11,169 nt of DNA from Acidimicrobiaceae bacterium (lineage in GTDB: Bacteria; Actinomycetota; Acidimicrobiia; Acidimicrobiales; UBA8190): assembly GCA_003453695.1 (NCBI GenBank), contig DMNK01000037.1:412-11580 (forward strand), read 5' to 3'. Shown piece by piece: positions 7,203 through 11,169 of the stretch. The notes below the pieces were generated by a model. The model was given only the letters and a program-made list of their open reading frames with translations. It was not told where the DNA came from and made no database searches. The translations under genes were made by a program, and so were the position numbers. Within the stretch, counting starts at the first letter, position 1; the number at the start of each line of letters is the position of its first letter.

Positions 7203-8069
7203 ATGGGCAGCGCGTTCGCCGAGGACACGGCTGTCCATGGCGTCGGTGACGGAAGGTACCGCGCCGCGTTGTCGCCGAGCTGGAACCTGCTCCCCCTGCC
7301 GCAGGGAGGAGTGGTCAGCGCCATCGCCGCCCGGGCCATGGAGAGCGAGCTCGACGACACCGGCCAGCGGCTGCGCACCCTCCACACCACCTTCGTGAGC
7401 CAGGTGACCGACGGCCCGCTCGGCGTCGAGGTGGAGACCCTGCGACGGGGCCGTTCCATGTCCCATCTGCGCGCCGACGTGCACAACGAGCAGACGCAGA
7501 CGGGTCATGTGACCACGGCCGCCTTCGGCTCGTCCCGACGGGGCTTCTCTTTCGACGATCTGCACCCTCCCGCCGCGCCGCCGCCCGACCAGTGCCTGTC
7601 ATGGCGGACGCCGCCTCCCCCCGGCGTCGAGGGCTTCACGCCGATGCCGTTCTGGTCGGAGCAGGTGGAGGGGCGCACCGTGTCCGGCCATGCCCCGTGG
7701 GAGAGCTTCGAGCCGGGCCGCGCCGAGACGGTGATGTGGTACCGCTTCGACGACACGCCGTGGTTGGACGACGGCACGGTCGACCCGCTGGCCATGGTCG
7801 TCCTGGTCGACACCATGCCGGGGTCGGTGCGGGAGAAGCTCGGGCATGAGGGGCCGACGCGGTGGTTCTCTCCCAGCATCGACCTCACCGTCCACCTGCT
7901 CGGCCCGTGCCGCTCCCCCTGGGTGCTCGCCCGCTCCCGGACCCGTCACGCCGACGACGGCTACGCCTCGGCCGAGATGGCCGTGTGGGACTGCGGGACT
8001 TCAGGGACCGAGACGCCGCGACTCGTCGCCTACGGCACCCAGGTCTTCGTCTTCACCTTCCCCGACTGA
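7203..8069 (+). CDS. Acyl-CoA thioesterase family protein (TesB-like, two hotdog domains)
   Basis: 288 residues, matching the ~286 of E. coli TesB, and predicted to hydrolyse acyl-CoA or a related thioester in the cytoplasm. The N-terminal hotdog (~10-112) has GGVVSAIAARAM (~35-46) and the strand pair GVEVETLRRGRSMSHLRADV (~74-93). The C-terminal hotdog (~150-288) has VVLVDTMPG (~199-207), SIDLTVHLLG (~225-234), TRHADDGYASAEMAVWD (~247-263) and YGTQVFVF (~277-284). D203, T229 and Q280 fall about where the Asp-Thr-Gln catalytic set of TesB lies; this correspondence is from memory, not an alignment. The chain-length preference is unknown. The start is ATG 7203; no good ribosome site precedes it, so it may rely on translation from the kinase gene 42 bp upstream. 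Its place suggests the cluster handles a CoA-linked lipid or acid. Confidence 0.82.
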   Translation: MGSAFAEDTAVHGVGDGRYRAALSPSWNLLPLPQGGVVSAIAARAMESELDDTGQRLRTLHTTFVSQVTDGPLGVEVETLRRGRSMSHLRADVHNEQTQTGHVTTAAFGSSRRGFSFDDLHPPAAPPPDQCLSWRTPPPPGVEGFTPMPFWSEQVEGRTVSGHAPWESFEPGRAETVMWYRFDDTPWLDDGTVDPLAMVVLVDTMPGSVREKLGHEGPTRWFSPSIDLTVHLLGPCRSPWVLARSRTRHADDGYASAEMAVWDCGTSGTETPRLVAYGTQVFVFTFPD

Positions 8070-8100
8070 TCCGCTCGGCGCCCGGGTATGAACTCGGTGC

Positions 8101-8169
8101 CGGCATCCCCGGAGTCGGCCCGACGGGCATGCAACAGCACGTGCGCACGGGTGGGACGACGGGATGCCG
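8101..8169. repeat. Inverted repeat with a nested palindrome in the 8070-8207 intergenic region
   Basis: CGGCATCCC (8101-8109) and GGGATGCCG (8161-8169) are a perfect 9-bp inverted repeat with 51 nt between them. Inside the spacer CGTGCGCACG (8140-8149) is a perfect 10-bp palindrome. The region lies between the thioesterase stop and the next gene. It could fold as a hairpin in read-through RNA or carry a promoter and operator. There is no T-rich tail, so I do not call it a terminator. Confidence 0.4.
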
Positions 8170-8194
8170 CCGGACCCCAGGCCAGACACACCAT

Positions 8195-8199
8195 GGAGG
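8195..8199 (+). promoter_or_regulatory. Ribosome binding site for the DoxX-like gene
   Basis: GGAGG lies 8 nt before ATG 8208, which is directly followed by a second in-frame ATG at 8211. It supports the short form of the gene over the frame opening at 8088, whose extra 40 residues look non-coding (many Arg, Cys, Ser and Pro). Confidence 0.75.
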
Positions 8200-8207
8200 C
8201 GGGCGAG

Positions 8208-8660
8208 ATGATGGGATCGAAGATCGTCCTCAAGAAGCGAACGAAGGTGCGTCACCTTCCCGAGCGCGTCGCCACGGGCGCCTACATCATGAACGAGGGA
8301 ATGGGGAAGATCGACGCCGACGACGAGACGGTGAAGCAGCTCCATCACTTCGCCGCCGAGACGTATCCGTTCGTCGCCGACATGGAGCCCAGGACCTTCG
8401 TGAAAGCCTTGGGGATCGGCGAGATGATCCTGGGCGGCGCGCTGCTCGCACCGTTCGTCCCGAGCTGGCTGGCCGGGGCCGGGCTCGCCGGGTTCTCGGG
8501 CGGCCTGCTCAACCTCTACCTGCGCACGCCGGGGATGCACCGGCCCGACAGCGTGCGGCCCACTCCCGACGGCAGGGCGCTGGCCAAGGACGTGTGGATG
8601 TTCGGCATCGCCCTGAGCCTGGTACTCGACCCCGGGTCCTGGTTCCGCCGGCGCCACTGA
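8208..8660 (+). CDS. Small DoxX-like integral membrane protein of unknown function
   Basis: 150 residues with a basic N-terminus and three clear hydrophobic segments: FVKALGIGEMILGGALLAPF (~64-83), WLAGAGLAGFSGGLLNLYL (~87-105) and DVWMFGIALSLVLDP (~128-142). A weaker segment at ~23-33 (TGAYIMNEGMG) may be the first helix, giving a four-helix DoxX-like plan with the loop RTPGMHRPDSVRPTPDG (~106-122) between helices three and four. I recognise this as a type common in Actinobacteria but recall no proven role. DoxX proteins have been linked to redox and oxidative-stress functions, which I would not transfer here without a domain match. The start was chosen by the GGAGG at 8195. It follows the thioesterase by 138 bp on the same strand, so it may read from the same operon or from its own promoter. 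Confidence 0.75.
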   Translation: MMGSKIVLKKRTKVRHLPERVATGAYIMNEGMGKIDADDETVKQLHHFAAETYPFVADMEPRTFVKALGIGEMILGGALLAPFVPSWLAGAGLAGFSGGLLNLYLRTPGMHRPDSVRPTPDGRALAKDVWMFGIALSLVLDPGSWFRRRH

Positions 8661-8668
8661 CGCTTCGG

Positions 8669-8686
8669 GCCCGCTGAGCGGCGGGC
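8669..8686 (+). terminator. GC hairpin after the DoxX-like gene, weak terminator candidate
   Basis: GCCCGC (8669-8674) and GCGGGC (8681-8686) form a perfect 6-bp stem with a 6-nt loop, beginning 8 nt after the stop codon at 8660. No U-run follows, so intrinsic termination would be inefficient. Many high-GC actinobacterial terminators lack a clear U-tract, which keeps this open. Confidence 0.35.
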
Positions 8687-8700
8687 AGGAGCTCCGGGGC

Positions 8701-8710
8701 GACCCGGGTC
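8701..8710. repeat. Perfect palindrome GACCCGGGTC before the GGDEF/EAL gene
   Basis: A 10-bp palindrome about 100 bp upstream of the proposed start at 8813, in a 152-bp gap. It could be an operator half-site or chance in GC-rich DNA. I see no recognisable promoter hexamers or riboswitch in the rest of the gap. Confidence 0.25.
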
Positions 8711-8812
8711 GGACCTGGGAGCGCCAGCGCCGCGAGGAGTGACGGGCTGACGCCACCACGACTGCCGCAGGCACGGTCCGTGGCCGGACAACGCGCCACG
8801 TTCAAGGGGGGC

Positions 8813-11169
8813 GTGGCCTGCGCCGATGCCTCCAAGGTGGCAGGCGGACCTCAGGCGCCAGAAGACGAGACGGCTGTCGAGCCCCTGGGCCGGCGCCTGT
8901 GGCGACGGGCGCACGATCCCTCCATCGCCGCCAACCCGCCGGTGGCGGCGGCGTTCTGCCTGCTGCGCTGGCGGCACCTCATCGCCCCGCTCCCCTACTG
9001 GCTCCTCATCGTGATCGTGTTCGCGGGGGGCACCATGGCGGTGGCGTCGGCGGCGCTGTGGGGCGACAACCGCCGGCACTGGGACATGCCGGTCTACGTG
9101 GCGGTGAACATGGTCATCATCACCGTGGTGGCCTACGCCACGGGATGGGGCCCGATCCTGTCGGTGGGCTTCCTCTTCGGATCGGGCACCGCCTTCCAGC
9201 TCTTCGGTTCCCGCGTGACCCGCTTCGCGGCGGTCTCCACCGTGGTGTGCATGACGTTCGGCCAGCTGGCCATCGCCCTCGGTATCGCCCCCACCCTTAT
9301 CCGCCAGCCCCTGGTGCACGGCCTCGCCGCCCTCAGCCTCCTGGGCACGGTGCTCACCATGAACCTCCTCGGCCGGGTCACGGGCGAGCGGGAGCGGGCC
9401 GAGGTGGAGGTGCGCCAATCCGAGCGCCGCTTCAAGGCGCTCGTGTCCAACGCCGCCGACATCATCATCGTGGTCGATGCCGAAGGGGTGCTTCAGTACG
9501 TGAGCCCGGCCTTCGAGCGCGTCCTCGGGATCTCGCCGGCGCCCTACTTCGAGTCCTCGGCGGCTGCCTTCATCCACCCCGACGACCTGGAGCAGATCAA
9601 CCGCGAGTTCCCCCGCCTGGCCGGCGACAAGAACGAGGTGCTCCGCACCCAGCTGCGCATCCGCGACTCGAGCGGCCACTGGCGTCATTTCGAAGCCACC
9701 GTGACGGACCGCATGGACGACCCCGATGTGCGCGGCATCGTCGGCAACCTGCACGACATCACCGAGCTGCTCGACGCCAACGAGCGGTTCCGGTCCGCCT
9801 TCGACGACGCTCCCATCGGCATCGCCCTCACGACCCTCGAAGGTGACGTCCTCCGAGCCAACCGGGCCTTCGCCGCCATCGTCGGCTACTCCTCGGAGGA
9901 GGTCGTGGGGCGCAGCGTCGAGGCGCTTTCCCACCCGGAGGATGCCGGCATCGGGAACAACGAGCGCCGGCTCATGGCCGCCGGGGACTCCGACGGATAC
10001 GAGCTCGAGAAGCGGCTGATCCACTCCGATGGACGCGAGGTCTGGGCGCACGTGCACGTGTCGTGCGTGCGGGACTCCGGTGGCCGTCCCCTCTATCTCA
10101 TCGCCCAGGTCCAAGATGTCACCGAGCAGCGGCAGATGCGCGAGCGCCTCGCCCATGCCGCCATCCACGACCCCCTCACCGGACTCCCCAACCGGGTGCT
10201 GTTCCTCGACCGCCTGACCATGGCGCTCAGTCGAGCCGCCCGCCACCGGAGCCGGGTGGCGGTGGCCTTCCTCGACGTCGACCGCTTCAAGCTCGTCAAC
10301 GACGGGCTTGGGCACGCAGCCGGGGACGAGCTGCTCCGGGCCGTCGCCGAGCGGCTGGACGAGGCGGTGCGCGACGAGGACACGGTGGCGCGCTTCGGTG
10401 GCGACGAGTTCACGATCCTGTGGGAGACGCTCGAGGAAGACGACGAGGCCGTGGTGGTGGCCCACCGGCTGCTGGACTCGCTCAAGCGGCCGTTCGAGCT
10501 CGACGGGTCGCCGGTGTACGTGACGGCCAGCATCGGGATCACCGTCACCGACGGCCAGACCCCTGCGGCCACGGTGCTGCGCGACGCCGATACCGCCATG
10601 TACATGGCCAAGGAGTCGGGGCGAAGCCGCGTCGAGGTGTTCGATGGCCGGGCCCAGGCCGTGGCCCTGGAGAACCTGCACGTCATCAACGAGCTTCACC
10701 ACGCCCTGGCGGCCGGTGAGTTCCGCGTCCACTACCAGCCCATCGTCGACCTGCTCACGGGCACCGTCGTGGCCGTTGAGGCGCTCGTGCGCTGGCAGCA
10801 CCCCAAACGAGGGCTGCTCCTTCCGGAGCACTTCATCCGCGCCGCCGAGGAGTGCGGGCTGGTGGTGCCCATGGGGGCGTGGGTGCTCGAGGAGGCGAGC
10901 CGGCAGACGGCCCTGTGGAACGCGGTGGCCCGGGCCGCCGGGGCCGATCCCATCGAGGTCAACGTCAACATCTCGCCCCGGCAGCTGGCCAACCCCGAGT
11001 TCCCCGACACGGTGCAGGAGGTCATCGCCACCACGGGGATCCAACCCGAGTCCCTGTGTCTCGAGATCACCGAAGGATCGCTCATGCACGACGAGCGCGC
11101 CGCCGCCGAGATCCTGGGCCAGCTCCGCAGGCTCGGCGTGCGCGTGTGCATCGACGACTTCGGCACCGG
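8813..11169 (+). CDS. Membrane PAS-PAS-GGDEF-EAL protein, candidate bifunctional cyclic-di-GMP enzyme, C-terminus beyond window
   Basis: About 785 codons are visible. From GTG 8813 the N-terminal ~55 residues are hydrophilic, then five hydrophobic segments (~59-80, 93-110, 115-131, 138-157, 168-187) make an unnamed membrane sensor. Two PAS domains follow: ~203-320 (RRFKALVSNAADIIIVVDAE, then IHPDDLEQ) and ~325-440 (RFRSAFDDAPIGIALTTLEG, ending QVQDVTEQR). The GGDEF domain (~446-612) has HDPLTGLPNR, DVDRFKLVNDGLGHAAGD and an intact RFGGDEF (527-533). RDED (520-523), five residues before GGDEF, matches the RxxD inhibitory site that binds cyclic-di-GMP. The EAL domain (from ~625) shows EALVRW (656-661), NVNIS (~717-721), LEITE (~750-754) and DDFGT at the edge, so both activities look possible. 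The start is uncertain: AAGGGGGG lies just ahead of GTG 8813 at short spacing, and GTG 8780 and GTG 8837 are in frame. Its input signal and any link to the upstream cluster are unknown. Confidence 0.92.
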   Translation, partial: MACADASKVAGGPQAPEDETAVEPLGRRLWRRAHDPSIAANPPVAAAFCLLRWRHLIAPLPYWLLIVIVFAGGTMAVASAALWGDNRRHWDMPVYVAVNMVIITVVAYATGWGPILSVGFLFGSGTAFQLFGSRVTRFAAVSTVVCMTFGQLAIALGIAPTLIRQPLVHGLAALSLLGTVLTMNLLGRVTGERERAEVEVRQSERRFKALVSNAADIIIVVDAEGVLQYVSPAFERVLGISPAPYFESSAAAFIHPDDLEQINREFPRLAGDKNEVLRTQLRIRDSSGHWRHFEATVTDRMDDPDVRGIVGNLHDITELLDANERFRSAFDDAPIGIALTTLEGDVLRANRAFAAIVGYSSEEVVGRSVEALSHPEDAGIGNNERRLMAAGDSDGYELEKRLIHSDGREVWAHVHVSCVRDSGGRPLYLIAQVQDVTEQRQMRERLAHAAIHDPLTGLPNRVLFLDRLTMALSRAARHRSRVAVAFLDVDRFKLVNDGLGHAAGDELLRAVAERLDEAVRDEDTVARFGGDEFTILWETLEEDDEAVVVAHRLLDSLKRPFELDGSPVYVTASIGITVTDGQTPAATVLRDADTAMYMAKESGRSRVEVFDGRAQAVALENLHVINELHHALAAGEFRVHYQPIVDLLTGTVVAVEALVRWQHPKRGLLLPEHFIRAAEECGLVVPMGAWVLEEASRQTALWNAVARAAGADPIEVNVNISPRQLANPEFPDTVQEVIATTGIQPESLCLEITEGSLMHDERAAAEILGQLRRLGVRVCIDDFGT

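Noticed and set aside
6228..7565. 445-codon minus-strand open frame under the kinase and thioesterase
   Set aside because: It spans the ends of two well-supported genes and the gap between them, has shadow composition and no recognisable domain.
8088..8207. 40-residue N-terminal extension of the DoxX-like protein
   Set aside because: The extension is Arg/Ser/Cys/Pro-rich without structure, and GGAGG is correctly spaced for ATG 8208. The extension also overlaps the intergenic inverted repeat.
8661..8812. Possible cyclic-di-GMP riboswitch upstream of the GGDEF/EAL gene
   Set aside because: I looked for the conserved blocks of known cyclic-di-GMP riboswitches and saw none; only a short GC hairpin and a 10-bp palindrome are present.
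8516..11089. 857-codon open frame on the minus strand
   Set aside because: It is exactly antisense to the PAS-PAS-GGDEF-EAL gene. Its Gly/His/Val/Asp-rich translation has no domain, and the plus strand carries unmistakable motifs. Long antisense frames are expected at this GC content.

Overview
The window is about 11 kb of very GC-rich DNA (roughly 70% by eye, not computed), with almost all third codon positions G or C and several GTG starts. Its gene content points to a high-GC actinobacterium. A branched-chain amino-acid-type ABC transporter with fused permease domains, a MpaB/DUF2236-type oxygenase, an ABC1 kinase, a two-hotdog acyl-CoA thioesterase and a GGDEF/EAL protein together would fit an acidimicrobial or mycobacterial-like relative. 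That placement is inference; there is no rRNA or other marker gene.

Left half, minus strand (1-4628): three genes run leftwards. A TetR regulator (4011-4628) is followed by a large type-1 periplasmic binding protein (2203-3930), then by a LivH-LivM permease fused in one frame (2152 to beyond position 1). The ATPase components are not in view and may lie further left. The permease enters the window edge in a Gly/Asp-rich linker, so its true C-terminus, and whether another domain is fused there, are unknown.

Centre, divergent control region (4629-4761): the TetR gene and an oxygenase gene point away from each other across 133 bp holding an imperfect 32-bp dyad, the best operator candidate in the window.

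Right half, plus strand (4762-8660): a DUF2236/MpaB-type oxygenase, an ABC1/UbiB-like kinase, a TesB-like thioesterase and a small DoxX-like membrane protein follow one another. The first three are 38-42 bp apart and probably form one operon. The fourth follows a 138-bp gap and has its own strong ribosome binding site. The set suggests oxidation and thioester processing of a lipid or isoprenoid-like compound under TetR control, with the binding protein and permease possibly importing a related substrate. This is inferred from families and neighbourhood only.

Right edge (8813 to beyond 11169): a membrane protein with five predicted N-terminal helices, two PAS domains, a GGDEF domain with an intact I-site and an EAL domain cut by the window edge. 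It is a candidate bifunctional cyclic-di-GMP enzyme.

No tRNA, rRNA, insertion sequence, CRISPR array or phage gene was seen. There is no gene-free stretch above 300 bases; the longest gaps (8070-8207 and 8661-8812) hold inverted repeats described below. Many long open frames opposite or out of phase with these genes are GC-driven shadows. No clearly new system is demonstrated; the most interesting points are the TetR-controlled oxygenase/kinase/thioesterase cluster, the divergent dyad and the tiny ATGA-coupled frames ahead of the permease.
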